Positions 8,252-15,862 of a DNA stretch of 32,474 bases are shown here, one piece after another. The stretch covers positions 1 to 32,474 of the forward strand of contig PLZQ01000456.1 of the NCBI GenBank assembly GCA_003152225.1, written 5' to 3'. The translations under genes and the position numbers were made by a program. Under the pieces are notes generated by a model that saw only the letters and a program-made list of their open reading frames with translations, searched no databases and was not told the DNA's origin. Each line of letters starts with the position of its first letter. Position 1 is the first letter of the stretch. This DNA is from Limisphaerales bacterium (GTDB taxonomy: Bacteria; Verrucomicrobiota; Verrucomicrobiia; Limisphaerales; UBA8199).

Positions 8252-9665
8252 ACGCCCCGTCAAATCACAATGGGAGTTCGGCGAGCTGTTCCCCCGGGAA
8301 CAAGCGCGCAAAGTGTTGTCCGTCACTGAACTGACGTGGCAGATCAAGCGGCTGTTGGAACAGCAGGTCGGCGAGATTTGGGTGACGGGCGAAGTGACGA
8401 ACCTGCGCAGCCAAAGCTCCGGGCACATCTATTTCACGCTCAAGGACGTCGGGGCGCAGTTGAACTGCGTGCTGTTTCGAGGGGAAGCGCAAGTGGATCG
8501 TTCGCTGCTGCAAGACGGGCGGAAGGTTACGCTGCAAGGCGACGTGACGGTGTATGAGTCGCGCGGGCAATACCAGTTGCGCGTGACGAAGGTCGAGCTG
8601 CAAGGGATCGGGGCGCTCCAGGCGGCGTTCGAGACGCTGAAGCAAAAGCTCAAGGCCGAAGAGCTCTTCGCCCAGGAACGCAAACGCCCGCTGCCCCGCT
8701 ACCCGCAGCGCCTCGGCCTGGTCACTTCACCCACTGGCGCGGCCATTCGCGACGTGCTGCATGTGGTCGAGCGCCGCAACCCCGCGTTGGAGATCATTCT
8801 GGCGCCGTGCCGCGTGCAAGGGGAAGGGGCGGCGGAGGAAATCGCGGCGGCAATTCAGTTGCTCAATGAGTTCAGCTCCGCGCAGGCGGACGGCGGCGAC
8901 GGGGGAATGGCAATCGACCTGATCCTGGTTACCCGCGGGGGCGGCAGCCTGGAGGATTTGTGGGCCTTTAACGAAGAGGTGGTGGCGCGCGCAATCTTTG
9001 ACTCGGCTTTGCCGGTCGTGTCGGCGGTTGGACACGAGATTGACTTCACGATCAGTGATTTTGTGGCCGACGTACGGGCCGCCACGCCCAGCGCGGCGGC
9101 GGAAATTATCACGGAAGGTGTGTTTTCGAGCTGCCAGTTCCTGTCCGAGGCGGCCCAACGCATCGGCCAATTGGCGCGGCACCTGGTGGAAGACAAGCGT
9201 TACAGCCTGGAACAAGCCACGCAGCGCCTCGCCCGGGTCCATCCGCGGCGCCGGCTCAACGACTGGTTGCAACGGTTGGATGAGGCGCAAACGAGCTTAC
9301 TGCGTTGCGTAAACCAGGGCGCGCGCCGGCAGCGCCTGGCCTGGCAGAACCTCTCGGAACGGTTGGGGCGTGTGAGACCGGCAGTCCTCTTGAAGCAGAA
9401 GCGCGAGGTTTACGGTCAGATCGAGCGCCGGTTGCACGAACAGATGCGCCAGCAACTGGAGAGGCGGCGAACCGGGTTGGGCGCGCTCGAAGCCCGCCTG
9501 CGCCTGTTAGGCCCGGAGCAGGTCCTGGCCCGCGGCTACTCGATCACGACAGACGCGGCGACCGGGAAGGTCTTGCGCCAGGCAAAGGAAGTCAAAGCCG
9601 GCCAGCTCTTAAAGACGCGCTTGAAAGCGGGCGAGGTGTTCAGTGCGGTTGAGAAACAGGGCTGA
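8247..9665 (+). CDS. xseA: exodeoxyribonuclease VII large subunit
   Basis: Catalytic subunit of exonuclease VII, which degrades single-stranded DNA into oligonucleotides together with XseB. The 472-aa protein starts with an OB-fold nucleic-acid-binding domain (about residues 25-125: LLEQQVGEIWVTGEVTNLRS, HIYFTLKD, LQGDVTVYESRGQYQL). The nuclease domain follows: LPRYPQRLGLVTSPTGAAIRD, LILVTRGGGSLEDLWAFNEE and VVSAVGHEIDFTISDFVADV, and then a long Arg/Gln-rich coiled coil. The end has the conserved RGYSITTDAATGKVL. xseB lies 74 bp downstream on the same strand, as expected for a complex. The ATG sits in a repeat shared with another gene start and lacks a Shine-Dalgarno. Confidence 0.97.
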   Translation: MPRPVKSQWEFGELFPREQARKVLSVTELTWQIKRLLEQQVGEIWVTGEVTNLRSQSSGHIYFTLKDVGAQLNCVLFRGEAQVDRSLLQDGRKVTLQGDVTVYESRGQYQLRVTKVELQGIGALQAAFETLKQKLKAEELFAQERKRPLPRYPQRLGLVTSPTGAAIRDVLHVVERRNPALEIILAPCRVQGEGAAEEIAAAIQLLNEFSSAQADGGDGGMAIDLILVTRGGGSLEDLWAFNEEVVARAIFDSALPVVSAVGHEIDFTISDFVADVRAATPSAAAEIITEGVFSSCQFLSEAAQRIGQLARHLVEDKRYSLEQATQRLARVHPRRRLNDWLQRLDEAQTSLLRCVNQGARRQRLAWQNLSERLGRVRPAVLLKQKREVYGQIERRLHEQMRQQLERRRTGLGALEARLRLLGPEQVLARGYSITTDAATGKVLRQAKEVKAGQLLKTRLKAGEVFSAVEKQG

Positions 9666-9670
9666 GAACA

Positions 9671-9706
9671 TCAGTGATTTCCAGACTGTCAGTGATTTCC
9701 AGACTG
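9671..9706. repeat. perfect 18-bp tandem duplication
   Basis: The word TCAGTGATTTCCAGACTG occurs twice head to tail (9671-9688 and 9689-9706) in the xseA-xseB gap, 6 bp after the xseA stop. The copies are identical, which suggests a recent duplication. Confidence 0.95.
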
Positions 9707-9739
9707 GACGGGGGTTAGCTTTCATCATAGTCTGCCATT

Positions 9740-10024
9740 GTGCCGAGTGCTCCGAAGAACGCGGGACAGAACAACCCCGCCAAAGCTGCCAGTCTGCCCT
9801 TTGAAGAGGCTTTGAAGAAGCTGGAGACCATTGTTACGACAATGGAGGGGGAGGATTTGCCGCTGGAATCGTTGCTGGCCAAATACGAAGAAGGCACGCG
9901 CCTGGCCAAAGCCTGCCAAGAGAAGTTGGCGGAAGCGGAGTTGAAGATTCAGCAGTTGGAGAAGACCGCGGCGGGTGAGATCAAGCTGAAGCCAGTCACG
10001 CTGCCGGAGGGCTCGGGCGAATAG
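9740..10024 (+). CDS. xseB: exodeoxyribonuclease VII small subunit
   Basis: The 94-aa protein carries the XseB helical hairpin: LPFEEALKKLETIVTTMEGE, then LPLESLLAKYEEGTRLAKAC and a third helix AEAELKIQQLE. XseB packs several copies per large subunit in exonuclease VII. The start is GTG at 9740. The first ~17 residues (Pro/Ala/Lys/Asn) are a disordered extension. It follows xseA and precedes dxs, the common xseAB-(ispA)-dxs order, here without ispA. Confidence 0.95.
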   Translation: MPSAPKNAGQNNPAKAASLPFEEALKKLETIVTTMEGEDLPLESLLAKYEEGTRLAKACQEKLAEAELKIQQLEKTAAGEIKLKPVTLPEGSGE

Positions 10025-10030
10025 AACAAG

Positions 10031-10102
10031 GGAGCGTCAGGGCAGGGGAGTGTTGACTCCCGCGCTCCAATACCCCATCACTCAGACATCCCTATTCCCA
10101 TT
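10031..10102. repeat. octamer microrepeats and nested hairpin abutting the dxs start
   Basis: The gap holds a nested hairpin: outer ggagcg/cgctcc (10031-10036 with 10063-10068) and inner gggagt/actccc (10046-10051 with 10056-10061, loop gttg). From 10056 the sequence reads in 8-bp steps with a shared C-rich core: ACTCCCGC, GCTCCAAT, ACCCCATC, ACTCAGAC, ATCCCTAT, TCCCATTA, ending at the dxs ATG. The 12-mer ACCCCATCACTC also occurs in the permease gap at 21405-21416. There is no Shine-Dalgarno and no T-run. Confidence 0.6.
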
Positions 10103-12094
10103 ATGAGCCGATATCTTGAGATGGTGGACAGCCCGATGCATGTCAAGAAGCTGACGCTGGAGCAATTGCAGCAGTTAGCGGAGGAGATCCGCCATGAGCT
10201 TATCACTGTCCTGGCCAAGAACGGTGGGCATCTGGGACCGAATCTCGGGGTGGTGGAGTTGACGCTGGCGCTGCATCGGGTCTTTGATACGCCCAAGGAC
10301 AAGTTTCTCTGGGATGTGAGCCACCAGGTTTATGTTCACAAGCTGCTGACTGGCCGCAAAAGCCGCTTCAACACGATCCGCAGCACAGGCGGCCTCAGCG
10401 GGTTTGCCTTGCGCACGGAGAGCGAGCACGATTGCTACGGCGCCGCGCACGCCGGCACCGCTTTGTCCGCCGCGCTGGGCATTTGCGCGGCCCGCGACCA
10501 GCACGGCAGCGACGAGAACGTCGTGGCGATTTTCGGCGACGCGGCGCTGACCAACGGCATTTCGTTCGAGGCGATGAACAACATCGCGAACACAACCAAG
10601 AAGTTCATCGGCATCCTCAACGACAACGAATGGGGCATCGCGAAGAACGTTGGCGCCATTTCCACCTACCTCAACCGGCTGATTACGCATCCCTCGTATA
10701 ACAAGCTAGCCCGGGATTTTGAGCGCTGGATACGGCGCTTACCGAAGGGCGAACTGGCCTTGAAGCTGGCGCACAAAGCGGAGGAAGGGTTTAAAGGCGC
10801 GCTGACCGATGTCGGGCTTCAGCCCAGCCCCGGCGGAATGGAGATCGATGGCCGCGGCGGGTACGGCAGCAGCCTGATTTTCGAGGAGATGGGCTTGCGG
10901 TATCTGGGGCCGATCGACGGCCACGATCTCCCCTTGCTGATCAGCACGCTGGAGTTTGCCAAGACGTGCGACCGGCCTATTGTTATCCATGTGCTGACCC
11001 AGAAGGGTAAAGGCTACGAGGCCGCGCTCAAGAACCCTGAGAAGTTCCACGGCCTGGGCCCGTACGATGTCGCCACCGGGGCCACCGTGCCGGCTAAGCC
11101 CGGCACCCCGCCAAACTGGCAGGATGTGTTCGGCCAGGCTCTGGTCAAGCTTTGCCAGAAAGACAATTCCATCGTCGGCATTACCGCCGCCATGCCCAGC
11201 GGCACCGGGTTGAAGCTGTTGGAAAAGATGATGCCCAATCGCTACTACGATGTGGGTATCGCGGAGGAACACGCCGTCCTGTTCGCCTGCGGCATGGCGA
11301 CCATGGGCTTTCACCCCGTGTGCGCGATCTACTCGACCTTCCTCCAGCGCGCCTATGACTGCATCGTGCACGATGCCGCGCTGCAGGATTTGTCGGTGAT
11401 CTTCTGCATGGACCGCGCGGGACTATCCGCGCAAGACGGCCCCACGCATCATGGCCTCTTCGATATCTCTTATGTCCGCTCCGTGCCGAACTGCATTGCC
11501 ATGGCGCCGAAGGACGAAGACGAATTGGTGGATATGATGTTCACCGCGACGCACGAGCGGCATCCGACGTTCATCCGCTACCCGCGCGGCCCGGCTATGG
11601 GTGTGCCCATCAAGGAGCAGCCCCGGTTGATCGAGATCGGCAAGGCCGAGGTGATCCAGAGCTTCTCGAACAACGGCGGGCACAAGGTTGCCCTGTTCCC
11701 GCTGGGCAACATGATGCCGCTCGGGAGCAAGGTGGCTGCGCAGTTGGCCACCGAGGGCTATGATGTCGCCGTCATCAATCCCCGCTTCATCAAGCCGCTC
11801 GATGCCGGAGTGACGGAATTCTACGCGCGGGCGGCGGACGTGGTCGTCACGATGGAAGACCATGTGCTGATGGGCGGCTACGGCAGCGCGATCTTGGAGT
11901 TGTTGAACGAGAAGCGGCTGCATGCGCCGGTCATACAAATCGGCTGGCCGGATCACTTCATTGAGCACGCCTCGACGGTCGAGGACTTGCGGCAGAAGTA
12001 TGGGCTAACGGTGGAGAACACGGTGGCGAAGGTGCGCGCCGAATTTGCCAATGCCGTTGCCGATCACCAGGATGTGGTGGCGCATTTCCGGTGA
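10103..12094 (+). CDS. dxs: 1-deoxy-D-xylulose-5-phosphate synthase, divergent type
   Basis: Thiamine-diphosphate enzyme that condenses pyruvate and glyceraldehyde 3-phosphate in the first step of the MEP isoprenoid pathway. The 663-aa length is slightly long. Family segments are clear: NGGHLGPNLGVVELTLALH, ILNDNEWGIAKNVGAI, YLGPIDGHD, the catalytic-Glu stretch VGIAEEHAVLFACGMA, AIYSTFLQRAYDCIVHD, DRAGLSAQDGPTHHG and RYPRGP. Several usually fixed glycines near the cofactor differ from E. coli Dxs: WDVSHQVYVHK for WDVGHQAYPHK, AHAGTALSAALG for GHSSTSISAG, and GDAALTNG (D146) for GDGAMTAG. The Mg-binding Asp and Asn (D146, N175) are kept. It is last in the ymdB-xseA-xseB cluster. There is no Shine-Dalgarno; an octamer array abuts the ATG. 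Confidence 0.93.
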   Translation: MSRYLEMVDSPMHVKKLTLEQLQQLAEEIRHELITVLAKNGGHLGPNLGVVELTLALHRVFDTPKDKFLWDVSHQVYVHKLLTGRKSRFNTIRSTGGLSGFALRTESEHDCYGAAHAGTALSAALGICAARDQHGSDENVVAIFGDAALTNGISFEAMNNIANTTKKFIGILNDNEWGIAKNVGAISTYLNRLITHPSYNKLARDFERWIRRLPKGELALKLAHKAEEGFKGALTDVGLQPSPGGMEIDGRGGYGSSLIFEEMGLRYLGPIDGHDLPLLISTLEFAKTCDRPIVIHVLTQKGKGYEAALKNPEKFHGLGPYDVATGATVPAKPGTPPNWQDVFGQALVKLCQKDNSIVGITAAMPSGTGLKLLEKMMPNRYYDVGIAEEHAVLFACGMATMGFHPVCAIYSTFLQRAYDCIVHDAALQDLSVIFCMDRAGLSAQDGPTHHGLFDISYVRSVPNCIAMAPKDEDELVDMMFTATHERHPTFIRYPRGPAMGVPIKEQPRLIEIGKAEVIQSFSNNGGHKVALFPLGNMMPLGSKVAAQLATEGYDVAVINPRFIKPLDAGVTEFYARAADVVVTMEDHVLMGGYGSAILELLNEKRLHAPVIQIGWPDHFIEHASTVEDLRQKYGLTVENTVAKVRAEFANAVADHQDVVAHFR

Positions 12095-12124
12095 CCGCCC
12101 CGCTGCCGCGGGCAATGAAGATAA

Positions 12125-12210
12125 GCGTCACTCCGTGCGCGCAGTCGGCCACACGGAACCGGCCTGAATCCTAGCGGTTTTGGACATTCGCGGCGCGCAC
12201 GGAGTGACGC
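12125..12210. repeat. inverted repeat after dxs (element B)
   Basis: Perfect 18-nt arms GCGTCACTCCGTGCGCGC (12125-12142) and the complement (12193-12210) flank a 50-bp centre. It begins 31 bp after the dxs stop. Like element A after rpsT, its arms run from a GCG-type outer end through a C/T-rich middle to GCGCGC inside. No T-run is present. It may be a REP- or MITE-like unit rather than a terminator. Confidence 0.85.
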
Positions 12211-12352
12211 GCCCGCCTCGACGGGGGGGCATATGGCGGGGCTACCAAGATGCACCCCCGCTGTGGAGGTGCGCTGTGTGATTTCTGCTCTTGAAATTCC
12301 TTCGCCCCTTCGTTACCTCTATGGATACAACAGATAAACGCAGCTAACGACC

Positions 12353-13606
12353 ATGCCCTACAAAGACATTGCCCCGCCTGCCGGCGGTAAGATCTCGATC
12401 AAGAACGGGAAACTGAACGTCCCCCACAACCCTATCCTCCCTTTCATCCGCGGGGACGGTACCGGCCCGGATATCTGGGCTGCGAGCGAACGCGTGTTCG
12501 ATGCGGCAGTGCAGAAGGCCTACGGCGGCAAGCGCAAAGTTGCCTGGTTTGAGGTGTATGCCGGCGAGACGGCGAAGAACAAGTTCGATAATTGGCTCCC
12601 GGACGACACCATTGACGCCTTCAAAGAGTTCCTGGTTGGCATAAAGGGCCCGTTGACCACGCCGGTGGGCGGCGGCATCCGTTCGCTAAACGTCGCCTTG
12701 CGGCAATTGCTGGATCTCTATGTCTGCTTGCGTCCCGTGCAGTACTTCAAAGGCGTGCCTTCACCCGTGAAACACCCAGAGAAGGTCAACATGGTCATCT
12801 TCCGCGAGAACACGGAAGACATCTATGCTGGCATCGACTACCAGGCTGGTAGCCCCGAGGCGATAAAGATCATGGACTTCTTGCAGCGGGAGCTGCCGGC
12901 GGCGCTCAAGAAGATCCGGTTCGGCAAAGAGGCAACCGACCAGATTGGCATTGGCATTAAGCCTGTCAGCAAGCCGGGCACGGAGCGCCTCGTACGCGCG
13001 GCCCTACAATACGCCGTGCGGCGCAAGAGCAAGAGCCTCACCATTGTCCACAAGGGCAACATCATGAAATACACCGAAGGCGCATTCCGCGACTGGGCCT
13101 ATGACCTGGCCAAACGCGAGTTCGGTGCCGTGGAAGTGGACGGCGGCCCCTGGTGCCGGATGCCGCAGGGGATTATGATTAAGGACGCGATTGCGGATAT
13201 CACCCTGCAGCAGGTGCTCACGCGGCCCGAGGAGTTTGATGTTATCGCCACGCTCAACCTGAACGGCGATTACCTTAGCGACGCATTGGCGGCCCAAGTC
13301 GGCGGCATCGGCATCGCGCCCGGCGGCAACATCAACTACGTCTCCGGCCACGCTATCTTTGAAGCGACGCATGGCACCGCGCCAAAATACGCGAACCAGG
13401 ACAAGGTGAATCCCGGCAGCCTCGTGTTGAGCGGCGAAATGATGTTCCGTTACCTGGGCTGGGACGAGGCAGCCGACCTAATCCTTAAAGGCCTGAACGG
13501 CGCAATTGGCTCCAAGCGGGTGACTTACGATTTTGCCCGCCAAATGGCCGGGGCCACGGAGATCAAGTGTTCCCAATTCGGGGACAACATAATCGAGCAC
13601 ATGTAG
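12353..13606 (+). CDS. icd: isocitrate dehydrogenase, NADP type
   Basis: TCA-cycle enzyme converting isocitrate to 2-oxoglutarate and CO2. The 417-aa protein matches the homodimeric E. coli-type class along its length: [14 protein letters not shown], the substrate loop [16 protein letters not shown] (Ser111, equivalent to the E. coli phosphorylation-site Ser113), [31 protein letters not shown]-like [17 protein letters not shown], and [17 protein letters not shown]. The Lys-Tyr pair in HGTAPKY is the NADP-specificity signature, so NADP use is expected. The ATG at 12353 has no strong Shine-Dalgarno. It is probably a single gene; a GU-containing 8-bp hairpin (13620-13628 with 13639-13646) follows the stop. 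Confidence 0.97.
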   Translation: MPYKDIAPPAGGKISIKNGKLNVPHNPILPFIRGDGTGPDIWAASERVFDAAVQKAYGGKRKVAWFEVYAGETAKNKFDNWLPDDTIDAFKEFLVGIKGPLTTPVGGGIRSLNVALRQLLDLYVCLRPVQYFKGVPSPVKHPEKVNMVIFRENTEDIYAGIDYQAGSPEAIKIMDFLQRELPAALKKIRFGKEATDQIGIGIKPVSKPGTERLVRAALQYAVRRKSKSLTIVHKGNIMKYTEGAFRDWAYDLAKREFGAVEVDGGPWCRMPQGIMIKDAIADITLQQVLTRPEEFDVIATLNLNGDYLSDALAAQVGGIGIAPGGNINYVSGHAIFEATHGTAPKYANQDKVNPGSLVLSGEMMFRYLGWDEAADLILKGLNGAIGSKRVTYDFARQMAGATEIKCSQFGDNIIEHM

Positions 13607-13619
13607 GCAAATTGGCGCA

Positions 13620-13646
13620 GCCGTCCGCATCAGATTGTCGGGCGGC
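13620..13646 (+). terminator. possible hairpin terminator after icd
   Basis: GCCGTCCG (13620-13628 region) pairs with CGGGCGGC (13639-13646) over 8 bp with one G-U pair, 14 bp after the stop. There is no T-run, so this is weak evidence. Confidence 0.25.
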
Positions 13647-13841
13647 CCACCCGGCTACTTCGTTCCGCGTCAACTCCAGCTCGCTGAGGCTGCCGTCACT
13701 GACCGCAGGCGTGCTTCTAGTTCTCCTGCTTGCTGCTTAGTGAACGGCCCGGGGGCCCGCATTCCCAGGCCAATAAATAAGTGGTGCAACTTCGCGTTTT
13801 GTGCTAAAACCAGCGTGCTTGACGACTGAATCATTGCTGCA

Positions 13842-14285
13842 ATGAAAATCACAGAGGCTCTACTGGCGGAACATCTGGTATTCCACAGCATGTTTGATCA
13901 CATCGAGGCCATGGCACCCCGATTGAAGACTCTGGTCGAGGTCAAATCACTGGCGGCGCTGCTGGAGTCGCTGCTCAAGGCGCATTCCGACACCGAGGAC
14001 GAGCTGTTCATCGGGCCGCTGGAGCATTGCTTCGAGCAGCTTGGTCAGCGCGACGCGTTTCTGGAGGAGCACCAGGAGATCGATGTCAGCCTGAAGCAGC
14101 TGCAGCAGGCCAAACAGTTCAAGCTTGCGCGGCAACTGCTGCTCGCAGCGGTGGCTTACTCGCGGAAACATTTTGACAAGGAAGAACGCATCGTCTTTCC
14201 CCTTGCCGAACGTGTCCTGAACGCTAAGACACTGACCGCTTTGGGACAGACTTGGATGGAGCAAAGAACCCGGGTCGCCCGGTAG
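13842..14285 (+). CDS. hemerythrin-like (HHE domain) protein
   Basis: The 147-aa four-helix-bundle protein has the spaced His and Glu ligands of the hemerythrin/HHE cation-binding family: LLAEHLVFHSMFDHIE (His11, His15, His20), AHSDTEDELFIGPLE, LEEHQEID and SRKHFDKEERIVFPLAE, the last being the HxxxEExxxFP motif. Such proteins bind a di-iron centre and sense or handle O2, NO or iron; which of these applies cannot be told. The upstream region has an extended -10-like TGTGCTAAAAC (13800-13810) but no good -35. It appears to be a single gene. Confidence 0.88.
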   Translation: MKITEALLAEHLVFHSMFDHIEAMAPRLKTLVEVKSLAALLESLLKAHSDTEDELFIGPLEHCFEQLGQRDAFLEEHQEIDVSLKQLQQAKQFKLARQLLLAAVAYSRKHFDKEERIVFPLAERVLNAKTLTALGQTWMEQRTRVAR

Positions 14286-14582
14286 GGACGCCTCGCTAAA
14301 ACCGTCTCCGTCAGAAGTGGCATGAACATGCGGTTCGCACCCGCACTCGTTGTCACGCCGCAATACACTAAATCTGGGGTCAGCGCTCTTTCCGATGGAA
14401 GGGTTACTGGGCTTGCCGGAAGGATCACGCGCCAAGCGATGCCCCGGCTCTGGCCCTTTACCCGTCTCCTGCGTCTCGGCGACCCATCCGAACCCAGCTT
14501 GGCACCCCAAACCGTCGAGCCGCTGGCCTCCGATTCCTCCAACCCTGCACCCGAACCTCCCGCGGGAGTCTCCCCGTAGTAC

Positions 14583-14601
14583 CTCTTATCGCCGATAAGA
14601 G
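14583..14601. repeat. 8-bp hairpin
   Basis: CTCTTATC (14583-14590) and GATAAGAG (14594-14601) pair perfectly around the loop GCC. Confidence 0.75.
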
Positions 14602-14606
14602 ATAAG

Positions 14607-14634
14607 CTTGTTCCCAGACTCCGCTGGGAACAAG
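14607..14634. repeat. 10-bp perfect hairpin, REP-like
   Basis: CTTGTTCCCA (14607-14616) pairs perfectly with TGGGAACAAG (14625-14634) around the 8-nt loop GACTCCGC. The layout (GTTCCCAG ... CTGGGAAC) recalls dispersed palindromes seen in many environmental bacterial genomes. That comparison is from memory. Confidence 0.8.
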
Positions 14635-14679
14635 GGGCGCTTCGCGCAGCCGACAGTACGGTTTCCCATTTTTGGGATT

Positions 14680-14700
14680 AACGACAACATGTTGGTCGTT
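14680..14700. repeat. hairpin with palindromic loop
   Basis: AACGAC (14680-14685) pairs with GTCGTT (14695-14700). The 9-nt loop contains AACATGTT, itself a perfect palindrome. Confidence 0.6.
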
Positions 14701-15041
14701 GTTTGGGGATTAGGGGTACTGCGGGGAGACCCCGGGGCGGCTCGGGTGGGGCTACAGAGGAATGACCGGGCGGTAGGGGACGCTGTTACCCCCATTCTAC
14801 CGAAGCGAAGAACCCGAGCTTGGCCCGCAAATGCTGCAACCGCAGGATGTTCCACGATCAACGTCGGGGACACACGGGGGCTTCGCCCCGGTAGCGCCGG
14901 CAATACACCGTCGGTGCGGGCAGGACGTGGCCGAGGCCGAGGCGGATGGATGCAGCAGAAGTGCTGCAACTGCAACAGGTTGCGCGATCAGCCACAGATG
15001 GAAAACCAGATTCCGGAACACAACCCGCGCTTCTCCCGCTT

Positions 15042-15857
15042 TTAGTGGGCGCGACGCTTTCCTGAAATGACCTCAAGGGCGGTGTTCACAGCCTCGGTCA
15101 GGGCCGCCACACGCACGGCGACAGGAAAATCCGACGGGGCCTCCAGTGTGTAGGACAGTCGGGTCTTGTGCATGATCAGGAAGAAAGCCTCCGGCCATTG
15201 CGGGCGGGTGCGCGGATCAAAGCTGGGGCGGATGATACCATTATGCGCTGGGCGACCTTCAATGATCTCCGAGCGGTCAATCGGGCAGACCTCGCCAATG
15301 CGCGCAATCATCACTTCAGTCAGGGAAGGACGGTGGTCCGGGTTCTGTTCATAAAGGTAGAAGCCGTCCGATTCCCAATCCTCGTGCAGGCACAAACACA
15401 AATCGAAGCTCGGCTGCCGTTTCAGCCACGCAATGTGCGCCAAAGTCTCCTCCGCCACGGGCCCGAGGTATTGGCGGTTCAGATCAATACCCTGGCTATT
15501 TTCCCGGCGGTTCAGAGTGAAGCCCGTCGGATTCAGGCACGGGCACAGCCATAAGTCCAGACCTCGCGGCCACGCATTCTCCCGCAAGAGCTGGCGCACC
15601 GCCAACGGTCCCGCCGGCTCATCGCCGTGGATACCGGTGGAAATGTAGATGCGCGCCGGGTGATTCGTGACACGTGATGCGTGATCTGTGACGCGAGAGG
15701 AGGGACGGGTAAAGCCGAGAATGAGGTTCGGCCCAGGGTGAATCGCCTCGCTGGCCCAGCCATAGGTTCGAGCCGCGGCGACGCAGTCACGCTGCACGGC
15801 GTCGATCTCAATCGTGTCGCCAGAGTAGCCCTTGATGTTCTTGCCCAGCCGTTGCAC
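15042..15857 (-). CDS. M14-family zinc carboxypeptidase-like protein
   Basis: The 271-aa protein keeps the zinc-peptidase layout of the M14/MpaA-AstE clan: IYISTGIHGDEPAG supplies zinc ligands His77 and Glu80, CLHEDW gives the third ligand His158, IDLNRQY holds the substrate-binding Asn-Arg, and YTLEAPSDF carries the likely catalytic Glu239. It may trim peptide or amino-acyl conjugates such as cell-wall peptides; there is no signal peptide, so it is cytoplasmic. The start is GTG, only 5 bp after the bioB stop, suggesting one transcript. Residues about 52-67 (SSRVTDHASRVTNH) look like an insertion and are encoded by a heptamer array at 15660-15694. Confidence 0.85.
   Translation of the reverse strand: MQRLGKNIKGYSGDTIEIDAVQRDCVAAARTYGWASEAIHPGPNLILGFTRPSSRVTDHASRVTNHPARIYISTGIHGDEPAGPLAVRQLLRENAWPRGLDLWLCPCLNPTGFTLNRRENSQGIDLNRQYLGPVAEETLAHIAWLKRQPSFDLCLCLHEDWESDGFYLYEQNPDHRPSLTEVMIARIGEVCPIDRSEIIEGRPAHNGIIRPSFDPRTRPQWPEAFFLIMHKTRLSYTLEAPSDFPVAVRVAALTEAVNTALEVISGKRRAH
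15660..15694. repeat. five degenerate heptamers inside the M14 peptidase gene
   Basis: On the plus strand the bases read GTGATTC, GTGACAC, GTGATGC, GTGATCT, GTGACGC: five adjacent 7-mers sharing GTGA. They are translated, on the reverse strand, as a Ser/Arg/Val/Thr/His repeat between two conserved strands of the peptidase. Seven-base units shift frame each time, so the peptide repeats only after 21 bp (RVTDHAS, RVTNH). Confidence 0.8.
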
Positions 15858-15862
15858 GCCGC

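Larger units (their letters stand above)
14286..15041. other. 756-bp gene-free stretch with hairpin cluster
   Basis: Open frames here (for example 14322-14579 and 14608-15045 forward) look like low-complexity noise without family resemblance or ribosome sites. The centre holds three hairpins within about 120 bp, listed separately, and a further small GC hairpin (ggggc-ttc-gcccc near 14880). I do not recognise tmRNA, RNase P, 6S or SRP RNA features. It could be an eroded gene remnant, a repeat landing zone or an unknown structured RNA. Confidence 0.5.

Noticed and set aside
12291-12319. TTGAAA as a -35 box for icd
   Set aside because: No acceptable -10 hexamer lies 16-18 bp downstream.
14608-15045. 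Forward frame of 145 codons in the gene-free stretch
   Set aside because: Low-complexity Arg/Gly/Asn sequence, crosses several hairpins, no ribosome site and no recognisable family.
15660-15694. Could the five heptamers be a CRISPR array?
   Set aside because: Units are only 7 bp, adjacent without spacers and lie inside a coding frame.
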